DNA of 30,611 nt from a virus: IMG/VR virus record IMGVR_UViG_3300009285_000553, positions 1 through 30,611 of that record. The stretch is one strand, 5' to 3'. The notes under the pieces are model-generated. The model was not told the origin of the DNA, did no database searches, and saw nothing but the letters and a program-made list of their open reading frames with translations. This document shows, piece by piece, positions 5,243-12,519 of this stretch. Each line of letters starts with the position of its first letter. Position 1 is the stretch's first letter. A program made the position numbers and the translations under genes.

Positions 5243-6609
5243 ACCTTGCCGGCGAATCCCGCGACCTCACGTTGACCCCGACTCAGGGGAAGTTCATCAA
5301 CCTCCCCGCGCCGAAGTTTCAGGCCTTCATGGGCGGGGTGGGAAATGGGAAGACGACCGCAGGCATCATCAAGGCCGATCTGATCGCCGAGGCGTACCCG
5401 GGGAGCCGGGGTCTGGTAGGCCGGCAGGACTTCACCGATCTTAGCCGCACCACGTGGCGCGAATTCTTTGCGTGGAGGCCCGACCTCGGAAAGAGGTACC
5501 ACGGCACCAGCCACGTCCTGCGCTACCCAAACGGGTCCGAGATACTGTTCTCCGAGCTCTCAGACCTTCCCGGGCTCATGTCGCTCAACCTCGACTGGTT
5601 CTACGTTGACCAAGTCGAGGAGTTGTGCGAGGACGCGTTCCTGGCTCTGGCCGGGCGGCTGCGCGGAAAGACCGGCCCCCGCCTCGGCTTTATGACCGGC
5701 AACCCTGCCGGGCACGACTGGATTTGGAAGCGGTTCAAGCAGGCCGTCGCCGGTGGCGAATACGCACTCTTCGAGAGCCCGAGCCAAGAGAACGAGAAGA
5801 ACCTGCCTTCGGACTACCTTCCAACCCTCCTGGCCAACGCGCCCGAGCGGTGGATCAAGCGCTACGTCTACGGCTCTTGGGATTCCTTCGAGGGCCTGAT
5901 CTGGCCCGAGTTCATCGAGGCCATCCACGTTGTGACCCCGTTCAAGATTCCTTCCGAGTGGCGGCGCATCGTCTGCGTGGACTTCGGCTATCGGCATCCC
6001 ACGGCTGTGCTCTTCACCGCCGAGGACCAGGACGGGACGCTATGGGTCTATGACGAGTACCGATGCACCGGGACCAGGATCGAGGACACATGCCGGGAAA
6101 TACTTTCGCGGATGAAGGCCGAGGACGTGGACGAGAGCCAGCGGTTACGGCTTGGCGATCCGTCCATGTTTGCGGAGGACCGTGAGGACGCCATCGGCAT
6201 CACCTCAGTTGCGGATCAATTTGTCACGCATGGGTTGTCTCTGAGTCGCGCTAACAACGACGTGCGCGGCGGCATAGACAAGGTCGCCGAGTACCTGAAG
6301 ACCCAACGGCTGAAGGTCTTCCGTAACTGCATCATGTTCCGGGAGGAGATCGGCGACTACCAGTGGGAGAAGTTGAAGGGCACCCTGCTCGGGGTGAAGC
6401 TCGATCCGGAGAGGCCGAGGAAGATCAATGATGATCTGTGCGATTGCGCTAGGTATACCGCCAACAGCCGGGCCTTTTTCCGTCCCCCGAGTGCACCCGG
6501 CCAGAGAATTCACATCCCGCGTCCCGTGAATCTCGGCGGCTTCATGGGCGGCGCTCGCAGGGAGGATCGTGGCCCCGTGCGCATCGGCTCCGAGGGGTGG
6601 AAGCGATGA
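5239..6609 (+). CDS. Terminase large subunit (DNA-packaging ATPase/nuclease)
   Basis: The 456-residue product has all parts of a TerL motor. Walker A is GGVGNGKT at 32-39, Walker B WFYVDQVEE has its Asp at 124 and catalytic Glu at 127/128, and a coupling motif is seen at FMTGNP. The RNase H-like nuclease has acidic residues at D248 (CVDFGYRHPTAVL), D307 (LGDPSMF) and D398/D399 (INDDLCDCARY). TerL cuts the concatemer and pumps DNA through the portal. The ATG at 5239 is preferred over one at 5206 because it overlaps the upstream TGA as ATGA and the extra residues do not resemble the family N-terminus. It is the last gene before the late promoter. Confidence 0.93.
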   Translation: MNLAGESRDLTLTPTQGKFINLPAPKFQAFMGGVGNGKTTAGIIKADLIAEAYPGSRGLVGRQDFTDLSRTTWREFFAWRPDLGKRYHGTSHVLRYPNGSEILFSELSDLPGLMSLNLDWFYVDQVEELCEDAFLALAGRLRGKTGPRLGFMTGNPAGHDWIWKRFKQAVAGGEYALFESPSQENEKNLPSDYLPTLLANAPERWIKRYVYGSWDSFEGLIWPEFIEAIHVVTPFKIPSEWRRIVCVDFGYRHPTAVLFTAEDQDGTLWVYDEYRCTGTRIEDTCREILSRMKAEDVDESQRLRLGDPSMFAEDREDAIGITSVADQFVTHGLSLSRANNDVRGGIDKVAEYLKTQRLKVFRNCIMFREEIGDYQWEKLKGTLLGVKLDPERPRKINDDLCDCARYTANSRAFFRPPSAPGQRIHIPRPVNLGGFMGGARREDRGPVRIGSEGWKR

Positions 6610-6624
6610 TGAAGGCGAATAGTA

Positions 6625-6652
6625 TTGACATCCCCTTGCAGTCGTGTAGGTT
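6625..6652 (+). promoter_or_regulatory. Predicted late promoter before portal
   Basis: TTGACA at 6625-6630 and TAGGTT at 6647-6652 are separated by 16 bases. A transcript starting near 6659 would run about 125 bases through three hairpins before reaching the intrinsic terminator at 6738-6790. Confidence 0.7.
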
Positions 6653-6658
6653 ATGGGC

Positions 6659-6790
6659 AATGCGGGGGCTGAGTATCGCGTAAACCAAGAAGAGCGGCAC
6701 GGCTGATCCCCGTGTCGTTCCACAACTTCGCGACGTGGAAAACGCCCGTGTGCTGGTCTGACCAGGGCCTGCACCGGGCGTTTTCTTTTT
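6659..6790 (+). ncRNA. Short structured leader transcript ending in a terminator
   Basis: The predicted transcript holds three successive hairpins. The first is CGGCACGG (6695-6702) with CCGTGTCG (6710-6717), 8 pairs with one G-U. The second is TTCCAC (6718-6723) with GTGGAA (6735-6740). The third is the terminator stem starting at 6738. Hairpins one and two are directly adjacent, and hairpin two shares three bases with the terminator stem. The 195 bases between TerL and portal contain no convincing gene, although the portal frame is open upstream to 6712. The layout resembles late leaders controlled by antitermination, such as lambda pR'/tR' or the put RNAs of HK022, but no sequence relation to those is claimed. 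Confidence 0.5.
6738..6790 (+). terminator. Intrinsic terminator between late promoter and portal
   Basis: GAAAACGCCCG (6738-6748) pairs with CGGGCGTTTTC (6775-6785) over 11 bases. An inner extension pairs GTGC with GCAC, and a CTGGT/ACCAG mini-hairpin lies inside. The T-rich run TTTTCTTTTT ends at 6790. The portal ribosome-binding site (GAGGAGA) follows at once, so unmodified polymerase would be expected to stop before the late genes. Confidence 0.75.
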
Positions 6791-6804
6791 GGGTTGAGGA
6801 GAAC

Positions 6805-8835
6805 ATGGCAGACGAACTTGACGCCAAGGTAGACCCATCCGATCAGGAAGTCCTGATCCGGACCTTCCTTGGCAGAGCGAAGGACGCCTTCCAGGCCAGG
6901 TTGACCTGGTTCCACAACCAGCTGAAGAGCCAGAGCATCCGGAGGGGAATCCTCCAGACGGTGGACTGGCCCTATCCCGGGGCATCGAATCCGAACATTC
7001 CCGTGACCGACGCCATTGTGCGGCGCAAGAAGAGCGGCGTCCTGAACGTCCTTGCGATCCGGCCCATGGTCCAGGTGGACGTGCCGGATGAGGGGGCGAG
7101 TCCGAATCTTGGGTTGAGGCTTCAGCAGTGGATGCTGGACACCTACGACCAGATGCGCGTCAGGCGTTTTTACGAGCCTTTGGTGGACGGGTGGCTTGAG
7201 CGGTCGTCCTACTTCGTCAAGGTCGGCCACAAGTACGAGCGGACCTACCAGAGCACCGTGATAGACCTGGATCTGATGACCTCCCTGGACCAGGCCATGT
7301 TCAGCGCCATGCAGCAGATCAGTCTCCCGGAGGCTTTCGCCGCGGCCTACAAGATGGACCTGGCCGACGAGCAGGACGCCGAGGAGATCGCCAAGGCCGT
7401 GAAGCAGTACGAGGCCGGGAAGCGCCGCATCCGACTGAAGCGCAAGGTCGTGACGGCGGACATCCCGGACTGGGACGTGATCTGCGGCGAGGACATGATC
7501 CGCGAGGCTTCCGCGCCCAAGGACATCCAGGCGCACCACTGGTTCATCCATCGGTTCAAGCAGAAGGTCGCCCATATCCGGCGCAAGGTCGAGGACGGCT
7601 CATACGACAAGGCCGCGTTGGAGATGGTGAAGAATGCCCGCGGAGCCGACTGGTTCGGGGGCGACGGCGAACAGGCGGCAGAGCAAGCTCAGGAGGTTGC
7701 CGAGGGACTGGCCATTCCCCAGATGCGCGGCCAGGGCTCCGACAACCAGGACGTCGACAACGAGAACGTGGAGATCGAGACCTACGCGATGTTCACCTGG
7801 TGGAGTCCAGATCCAGAGCGCGAACCCGCACGCCGCGCCTGCTTCACGCTTTTCCCAGCCTACCACGGCGGGAAGTTCGTGAAGATGGAGTGGCTGGATG
7901 AGGAGTACTGGCCGTTCCAGGAGTTTGACTACGACAATCCGTCCCATGACACCTACGGCGGGCGCTCGGTCCCGCTGATGAACGAGACCTTGGCGGTGGA
8001 GATCAACAGCCTACACAAGTCCTTCCTCGACATGCTTCCGTGGGTAAGTGCCATGGCTGGGACCTACGATCCGGACAAGCTGGTTGGGAGCAGCGGGGCG
8101 GCCTTCACGCTGTCGCCTGGCGAGTTTGCCCCGGCCCGTGGTGGTCAGGCGTTGTTCCCCGTGGCATCACCACGCGGTGGCGCCGAGATTGTCGGCGAGG
8201 CCAACGCCCTCCAGAGCCACAGCGAGAACCTGTTCGGCCCGTTGCAGGCCACCCTGAATCGCCGACAAGGCGGAGGCGACCCGACCAAGTACGAGGTCCA
8301 GACCATGCAGGGCGAGGACAACAGCCTCCAGGCGATGGAGATAGATTCCTTCCAGGAGAGCATGAACTTCGTTCACCAGATGACCATGGACGACATGATC
8401 AAGAACATGCCTCCCGTGGTCAGGTTCCCGTTCCGGGCTCCGGACGGTTCGCTTCAGCACGAGGAGGTGAGCCGCGACGAGGTTCAGGGGATGAAGATCC
8501 GGGTCAAGGCTCACGGCAACCTGAGGAATGCGAATCCGCAGGACGAGATTCAGTTCCTGCTCGGGGTCATCAACATGGCTCCGACGCTCGTGCAGTTTGG
8601 CGTGATGCCGGACATCCGGAAGATCGCGCAACGGATCATGGCTCTGCACGGCGAGAGGAATCCCCAGGAGTTCATCCCGGATGCGCCGGCCATGCCGGCA
8701 GGAGGACCAGGTGGGCAAGATCCTCGGTTGGCTCAGCTCATGGCGCAGATGCAGGGTGGTGGCGGAGCCTCTCCCGGGCGCGGTGCGCCTGTCCAGGCTC
8801 CTCCACAAGCGGTCCCCGCAGGAGCGGTTGCGTGA
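6805..8835 (+). CDS. Portal protein (head-to-tail connector, 676 aa)
   Basis: ATG at 6805 follows GAGGAGAAC. An in-frame GTG at 6712 lies inside the leader and is rejected. The 676-residue product is of podovirus-portal length. It has an N-terminal helical clamp region (FLGRAKDAFQARLTW), a YPGASNPNIPVTDAIVRRK segment, a central wing region, and a helix-rich C-terminal third (NEVQT-like stretch YEVQTMQGEDNSLQAME) ending in a Gly/Pro/Ala tail. Portals form the dodecameric ring through which DNA is packaged and ejected. It sits directly after TerL and ahead of scaffold and capsid, the canonical order. The call rests on this order, length and general pattern. Confidence 0.85.
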   Translation: MADELDAKVDPSDQEVLIRTFLGRAKDAFQARLTWFHNQLKSQSIRRGILQTVDWPYPGASNPNIPVTDAIVRRKKSGVLNVLAIRPMVQVDVPDEGASPNLGLRLQQWMLDTYDQMRVRRFYEPLVDGWLERSSYFVKVGHKYERTYQSTVIDLDLMTSLDQAMFSAMQQISLPEAFAAAYKMDLADEQDAEEIAKAVKQYEAGKRRIRLKRKVVTADIPDWDVICGEDMIREASAPKDIQAHHWFIHRFKQKVAHIRRKVEDGSYDKAALEMVKNARGADWFGGDGEQAAEQAQEVAEGLAIPQMRGQGSDNQDVDNENVEIETYAMFTWWSPDPEREPARRACFTLFPAYHGGKFVKMEWLDEEYWPFQEFDYDNPSHDTYGGRSVPLMNETLAVEINSLHKSFLDMLPWVSAMAGTYDPDKLVGSSGAAFTLSPGEFAPARGGQALFPVASPRGGAEIVGEANALQSHSENLFGPLQATLNRRQGGGDPTKYEVQTMQGEDNSLQAMEIDSFQESMNFVHQMTMDDMIKNMPPVVRFPFRAPDGSLQHEEVSRDEVQGMKIRVKAHGNLRNANPQDEIQFLLGVINMAPTLVQFGVMPDIRKIAQRIMALHGERNPQEFIPDAPAMPAGGPGGQDPRLAQLMAQMQGGGGASPGRGAPVQAPPQAVPAGAVA

Positions 8836-9136
8836 CGCCAAGGACATCGAGCAGGTGCTTGCGGACCCCCGGGCGGCGAAGCTCTTCGAGTATGCGGCAA
8901 TCTCGCTTGATGGCCAGTGGCAGTACGCCAGCGCGGACACGTTCCGTGAGTGCCAGGGGATGGCGCGGATGCTGAACCTGCTTGCCCGTCTCCCGGAGGC
9001 CGTCGGCGCCCAGGCCATGAAGGAGATCGAGGCCCAGGATGCGGCCAAGAAGCAGGCCCTTATCCCTGAGATGCGGGAGGATGGGCTTGCGGCTGTCTTA
9101 CAAGGATTGAAGCATTTCGAGAGGGAAGGGAACTGA
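8828..9136 (+). CDS. Small helical head protein of unknown function (102 aa)
   Basis: The frame after portal encodes a helical protein (LRDAKDIEQVLADPRAAKLF, then WQYASADTFRECQGMARMLNLL, ending LKHFEREGN). The probable start is TTG at 8828, three bases after AGGAG and overlapping the portal stop by eight bases. A GTG at 8783 in the same frame is an alternative with a weaker site. Small helical proteins are common between portal and scaffold in podovirus-like operons. No family is recognised. Confidence 0.6.
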   Translation: MRDAKDIEQVLADPRAAKLFEYAAISLDGQWQYASADTFRECQGMARMLNLLARLPEAVGAQAMKEIEAQDAAKKQALIPEMREDGLAAVLQGLKHFEREGN

Positions 9137-9282
9137 TGGAACTGGACGCGACCCGCCTCAACGGGGAGAAAACTGTGCGAGTCGCTACCGTAAGTAGCGA
9201 ACTGCGTCCCGGCTTGCAGGACCCGTCAGCCTGCACGACCTGCTGGCAAGTCGTGAAACCGCCTGGAGGAGGTGTTCAGTGA
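9136..9282 (+). CDS. Possible 48-residue protein between portal and scaffold genes
   Basis: ATG at 9136 follows GAGAGGGAAGGGAAC and overlaps the upstream TGA by one base. The frame runs 48 codons, includes SACTTCWQVVKPPGGG, and stops as GTGA over the scaffold start. Position and tight overlaps suggest a real gene. Against this, it uses codons such as GTA, AGT and CGA that seem uncommon in neighbouring genes, and the DNA is unusually rich in hairpins (see 9182-9255). It may therefore be a structured spacer or translated regulatory segment. No function is recognised. Confidence 0.45.
   Translation: MELDATRLNGEKTVRVATVSSELRPGLQDPSACTTCWQVVKPPGGGVQ
9182..9255 (+). other. Hairpin-dense segment with two alternative folds
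   Basis: TCGCTAC (9182-9188) and GTAGCGA (9194-9200) form a perfect 7-bp hairpin with a CGTAA loop. Downstream, GGCTTGC (9211-9217) can pair with GCAAGTC (9246-9252), or CACGAC (9234-9239) can pair with GTCGTG (9250-9255). These two helices share bases and exclude each other. GCAGG/CCTGC (9216-9220 with 9230-9234) is a third pairing. The segment ends about 15 bases before the scaffold gene's ribosome-binding site. Confidence 0.45.
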
Positions 9283-10343
9283 GTGAAGCCGCAACCGTGG
9301 AAGCACCTACAAGTCAGGCGGAAGGCGCAGGTCTTGACGTGACCGATGCCCAGATGGACGCTGCGCTTCGTGCGCAGGGGCCATTCGGGGCGAAGCGCGA
9401 AGAGATCGCGTCCAAGCACGATGCGGAACTCGTGCCCGCAGAAGTCGTCCGAAGTCTCATCGGGAAGATCGAGGACGATGCCCGGGTGAGCCTTGACGGC
9501 AAGTCTACGGAGCCGGCGAAGGTGGACGAGATGAAGGCTACCCAGGAGCCGGAGAAGAAGCCTGCTTCAGGTGCCCCGACCGTGGAGGCATTGCAGGCCG
9601 AGATTACGGCCCTGAAGGAGTCCACCCAGAAGCGCATGGACGAGCTCACCGCCCAGCGCAAGGATGCCGAGGCGAAAGCCAAGGCCGACCCGAACCGCCC
9701 CAAGACCATGGCGGACCTGACCCCGGAGCAGTTGGAGACGACCTGGCTCCAGGCGGAACAGCGCCAGATTGGGGTGACGAAGGACGAGGCGACCGGGGAG
9801 ACGCTTCCCGGCGATCCCGTCCACAACCTGAAGATCAAACTCGCCATCGAGAAGGAGATGAGGCGGAGGGACGCCGAGACCGAGGCTCAGCCACAGAGGA
9901 CAGCCCAGGCCAGGGACGCCGCTCATGCGGCTTCCATTCAAGGCATCCTGACGGATCCCCAGCTCCGCAAGCACTTCCACAAGACCGTCGAGAAGGACGG
10001 CAAGAACGTCGAGGTGTTCGATGGGACCATGCCCGTGGCCAAGTTGGCAAACGAGAAGCTGGCCGCGTGGGCAAAGGACGAGTCCGATCTCTACAACCGC
10101 AAGGACGCGCCCCGGAGGGCGTTGAACGAGGCACTGGCCGAGTTGAACGTCGGAGGGGACGCGCTGATCGCCAAGAGAGCCCATCAACTCGAACTTGAAA
10201 ACCAGGATTTGCGTGCGAAGCTCGGCATGGATCGGGGAAGTCCCGGAAGCGCGCCGACACGGAAGACCGCGCCGGAAGCAGTATCCGACCGGGACATCGT
10301 GAAGGAGCGTCAAAGGGCCTTCTCCAGGACGACCGGGAACTAG
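9279..10343 (+). CDS. Probable capsid scaffolding protein (354 aa)
   Basis: GTG at 9279 follows GGAGGAGGTGTTCA. The product is highly charged and predicted helical, with a long coiled-coil-like stretch near residues 105-145 (LQAEITALKESTQKRMDELT) and a second near the C-terminus (KRAHQLELENQDLRAKLG). It lacks cysteine and has a disordered Ala/Glu/Pro-rich N-terminus. Scaffolding proteins with these features guide procapsid assembly and are encoded directly upstream of the major capsid protein, as here. Scaffolds are poorly conserved, so the call depends on position and composition. Confidence 0.75.
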   Translation: MSEAATVEAPTSQAEGAGLDVTDAQMDAALRAQGPFGAKREEIASKHDAELVPAEVVRSLIGKIEDDARVSLDGKSTEPAKVDEMKATQEPEKKPASGAPTVEALQAEITALKESTQKRMDELTAQRKDAEAKAKADPNRPKTMADLTPEQLETTWLQAEQRQIGVTKDEATGETLPGDPVHNLKIKLAIEKEMRRRDAETEAQPQRTAQARDAAHAASIQGILTDPQLRKHFHKTVEKDGKNVEVFDGTMPVAKLANEKLAAWAKDESDLYNRKDAPRRALNEALAELNVGGDALIAKRAHQLELENQDLRAKLGMDRGSPGSAPTRKTAPEAVSDRDIVKERQRAFSRTTGN

Positions 10344-10362
10344 CACGGGAAAGGCATAGACC

Positions 10363-11343
10363 ATGGCACAGTTGCAGTTTGGTGTAGCGGCGGAAGGCGG
10401 ACGGCTTTCCACCCCGCACCTGTCCAAGATGTTGCGCCACAGGGCGCAGCCGTTCATGCGGATCAGGCATCTTGCGGAGCCCATGGAGGGCGGCGAGACG
10501 ACTGGGCGCGGGGACACGCTCTACTTCAGCAAGGTCGGGGACATCGCCGTCACCGGCTCTTCGCTTGTGGAGAGCGCAACGATCCCGTCCGGGAAGCCTC
10601 CCATCACCCAGGGGTCAGTGGTGATGAAGGAGTGGGGCTATCAGGTGCCGTTCACCAGCAAGCTCGGGACGCTTTCCGAGTACGACATCAAGAAGCTCAT
10701 CAACAAGACCCTGACCAACCACGCCGCCAAGACCCTGGAGAATGCGGCTGGCGTGGCGGCGACAAGCCGTCTGCTCAAGTTCTCCTGCACGGCGACCGCG
10801 GCCGGCATGATGACGACCGATGGGACCTTCGGGGCCACGGCGTCGTTTCAGATGAACCTGGATCACGTGAAGGACGTGGTGGACTTCTTCAACAAGAACT
10901 CCATCCCTCCGTTCGATTCCCAGGGCAACTACGTGTGCGTCGCCACCGTGGCGGCCATGCGTGGGCTCAGGGACTCGCTGGAGAGCACCCTGGCTTACAC
11001 CGAGAGCGGCCAACAGGCCAAGGAAGGCGGAGGCATCGGACGCGGCCTGTCCAAGCTCCCCGGGGAGCTGGGCAAGTTCTACAACGTCCGGTTCATGCTG
11101 GCGACGAGCTTCCTGTCCCAAGCGGTCGGGACGAGCACCAACAAGGGGGAGGCCCTGTTCTTCGGTGGGGACGCTCTGAAGGAGTTCGCGGCCATCAATG
11201 AGGAGATCCGGATCAAGGTGCCCCAGGATTACGACCGCGACCAGGGCATCGCTTGGTATTGCATGACGGCTTTTATCGCTCCCTGGCTTTGGAGCGATGA
11301 TTCTCAGGAAAACATCTGTCATTTGGGAAGTCTTATGTCTTAG
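10363..11343 (+). CDS. Major capsid protein, HK97-fold (N4 gp56-like)
   Basis: The 326-residue product begins MAQLQFGVAAEGGRLSTPH and has features of N4 gp56-type capsid proteins: an early GRGDTLYFSKVGDI strand, WGYQVPFTSKLGTLSEYDIKK leading into the long spine helix (LINKTLTNHAAKTLENAA), a peripheral-domain segment FQMNLDHVKDVVDFFNKNS, and a C-terminal YDRDQGIAWYCMTAFIAPW beta-strand region. It forms the icosahedral shell. GGGAAAGG lies nine bases before the ATG. It directly follows scaffold and precedes a possible decoration protein. Capsid fold is confident. The exact family is from memory of sequence pattern. Confidence 0.85.
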   Translation: MAQLQFGVAAEGGRLSTPHLSKMLRHRAQPFMRIRHLAEPMEGGETTGRGDTLYFSKVGDIAVTGSSLVESATIPSGKPPITQGSVVMKEWGYQVPFTSKLGTLSEYDIKKLINKTLTNHAAKTLENAAGVAATSRLLKFSCTATAAGMMTTDGTFGATASFQMNLDHVKDVVDFFNKNSIPPFDSQGNYVCVATVAAMRGLRDSLESTLAYTESGQQAKEGGGIGRGLSKLPGELGKFYNVRFMLATSFLSQAVGTSTNKGEALFFGGDALKEFAAINEEIRIKVPQDYDRDQGIAWYCMTAFIAPWLWSDDSQENICHLGSLMS

Positions 11344-11353
11344 GCCCCACACA

Positions 11354-11373
11354 CTCCGGCCACAGAGCCGGGG
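11354..11373 (+). other. Small hairpin in the capsid-decoration intergenic leader
   Basis: CTCCGGC (11354-11360) pairs with GCCGGGG (11367-11373) around a CACAGA loop. The 3' arm overlaps the G-rich tract that is the only plausible ribosome-binding element for the ATG at 11392, so it might adjust translation or mRNA decay. It has no T-run. Confidence 0.4.
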
Positions 11374-11391
11374 GGAAAGCGAGATCGGACC

Positions 11392-11802
11392 ATGGGAGAC
11401 AGTTATGCAGATTCGCGTTTCGGTGGGGTAAAGATCGACTCCCTGCCGACCTTCAACGCCAACTCGGCAAACGCCCGGAAGGTTGTATGGAACGCGCCGA
11501 GGACGGAGAAGGGATCAATCGGGACGGTGAAGGTCCTGCGGGTGAGCATCACGCCCACCACGGCAGGCACGTCCACCGGGGGAAACCTCAAGGCGGAAGT
11601 CCTGAAGAATACGTCAACCCTGGGCACGGTGACGCTGAACTCCGCCACGGCGGGGTCAATCAACGCCATTCAGGGCTCCCCGTTGGGGACGTTCACCACG
11701 GGGGACCTGCTCAGCATCGGGAACATCGGTTCGGATGCGGCAGGGGTATTCCAGCCCGCGGTGGAGTACCAGGAGCAGTTCACCGGGACGGCTACGGACT
11801 AG
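11392..11802 (+). CDS. Possible capsid decoration protein (136 aa, beta-rich)
   Basis: This 136-residue protein is rich in Thr, Ser, Gly and Ala (VSITPTTAGTSTGGNLKAEV, then SINAIQGSPLGTFTTGDLLS) and has the alternating pattern of an all-beta domain. It follows the major capsid gene and is itself followed by a terminator-like hairpin, the usual place for head decoration or cement proteins that bind the outer shell. No specific family is recognised, so the role is inferred from position, size and composition. Confidence 0.55.
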   Translation: MGDSYADSRFGGVKIDSLPTFNANSANARKVVWNAPRTEKGSIGTVKVLRVSITPTTAGTSTGGNLKAEVLKNTSTLGTVTLNSATAGSINAIQGSPLGTFTTGDLLSIGNIGSDAAGVFQPAVEYQEQFTGTATD

Positions 11803-11816
11803 GCATCAAGGCCACG

Positions 11817-11850
11817 GGCAGGGGGAGCGACTTGCTCCCCCTGCCTTCTA
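11817..11850 (+). terminator. Perfect 12-bp hairpin after the capsid genes
   Basis: GGCAGGGGGAGC (11817-11828) pairs perfectly with GCTCCCCCTGCC (11834-11845) around GACTT, followed by TTCTA. The stem is very stable but the T-run is short. It may be a partial terminator or a 3' stabiliser that raises capsid mRNA over downstream genes. The next gene's AAGGAGG follows directly. Confidence 0.65.
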
Positions 11851-11863
11851 CAAGGAGGATTGA

Positions 11864-12304
11864 ATGCCTCAGAACGTGACTGAGATTCCGCTACGGGACG
11901 AGGCCGGGCAGATGGTCCGGGACGCCAACGGCAAGCCCGTGGTGTGCCGGGAGATCAACGGCAACGCCGAGAAGGACATCCCTCCGGGGATCGAGGGTAA
12001 GGAGTGGGCCAGGACCTATCCTCTGAAGGAGACCGTGGACGCATGGGTGCTGAGGGGCAAGACCGAGGCCGAGGGGAGGGCTCGGCTTGTCGCGGTCATC
12101 ATGCACGAGGCTGGGGAATGCGTGAAGAACGAGCACGCCGTGAACGAGCCGTTCCCGATCTGCCGTCCCGCGCTGAATGGGGACATGCTGGTGGGGTGGT
12201 ACAGCGGACCGCCGGCAAAGTTTGCCGGGCACGCGGCGAGGGAACACTGGAAGCGTCTCGACCGCCAGGCGCTCATGCAGGGGATTTTCAAGGCACTCGA
12301 CTAA
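11864..12304 (+). CDS. Unknown virion-operon protein (146 aa)
   Basis: ATG at 11864 has a strong ribosome-binding site (AAGGAGG, seven bases upstream). The 146-residue product begins with a DEAGQMVRDANGKPVVCREI hairpin-like segment and ends in a helical, His/Arg-containing region (AGHAAREHWKRLDRQALMQG). Three cysteines are scattered rather than paired. No family is recognised. It lies between the capsid genes and the glycosyltransferase cassette, in the head operon. Confidence 0.7.
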   Translation: MPQNVTEIPLRDEAGQMVRDANGKPVVCREINGNAEKDIPPGIEGKEWARTYPLKETVDAWVLRGKTEAEGRARLVAVIMHEAGECVKNEHAVNEPFPICRPALNGDMLVGWYSGPPAKFAGHAAREHWKRLDRQALMQGIFKALD

Positions 12305-12314
12305 GGAGCCGACC

Positions 12315-12488
12315 ATGATGAAGAAGATGTCCGGAGCCCCGATGCCTTCCGGGATGTCGCCCAGGAGCGATGGGCAGAAGGTGGACAAGCCCTTCGAGGG
12401 CAAGGCCCGGGTGATGGGGATGGGCAAGGCGCATGGCCACGTCACCCAGCGCATCTCGATCCCGAAGCGGAAGCCCGTGGCGCGCTGA
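12315..12488 (+). CDS. Small Met-rich basic protein (57 aa)
   Basis: ATG at 12315 follows AAGGAGCCGACC. The product (MMKKMSGAPMPSGMSPRSDG, then KARVMGMGKAHGHVTQRIS) is basic, rich in Met, Gly and Pro, and probably disordered. Short proteins of this kind occur in virion operons as minor structural or DNA-condensing components, but no homologue is recognised. It immediately precedes the methyltransferase-glycosyltransferase fusion. Confidence 0.6.
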   Translation: MMKKMSGAPMPSGMSPRSDGQKVDKPFEGKARVMGMGKAHGHVTQRISIPKRKPVAR

Positions 12489-12519
12489 TGCCGTCCTGCC
12501 TGTGACTTGGAGCAAGACC

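Noticed and set aside
4387-5514. Long minus-strand frame opposite TerS and TerL
   Set aside because: High-GC antisense frame with no ribosome-binding site and no recognisable motif. The plus strand carries clear terminase motifs.
6712-6804. N-terminal extension of portal to GTG 6712
   Set aside because: The extension lies across hairpins and the terminator, and the ATG at 6805 has a clear ribosome-binding site.
6205-7575. 456-codon minus-strand frame opposite TerL and portal
   Set aside because: Antisense shadow of two well-supported genes and of the promoter/terminator region.
2474-11386. Exact 12-mer GAAAGCGAGATC in two intergenic leaders (2474-2485 and 11375-11386)
   Set aside because: Exact 12-mer repeats are expected dozens of times by chance in 30 kb, and the flanking sequences do not match.
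12433-12519. Upstream start (ATG 12433) for the methyltransferase-GT9 fusion
   Set aside because: It would overlap the 57-residue gene and add Ser/Arg-rich residues unlike the family. ATG 12520 has TTGGAG at suitable spacing.
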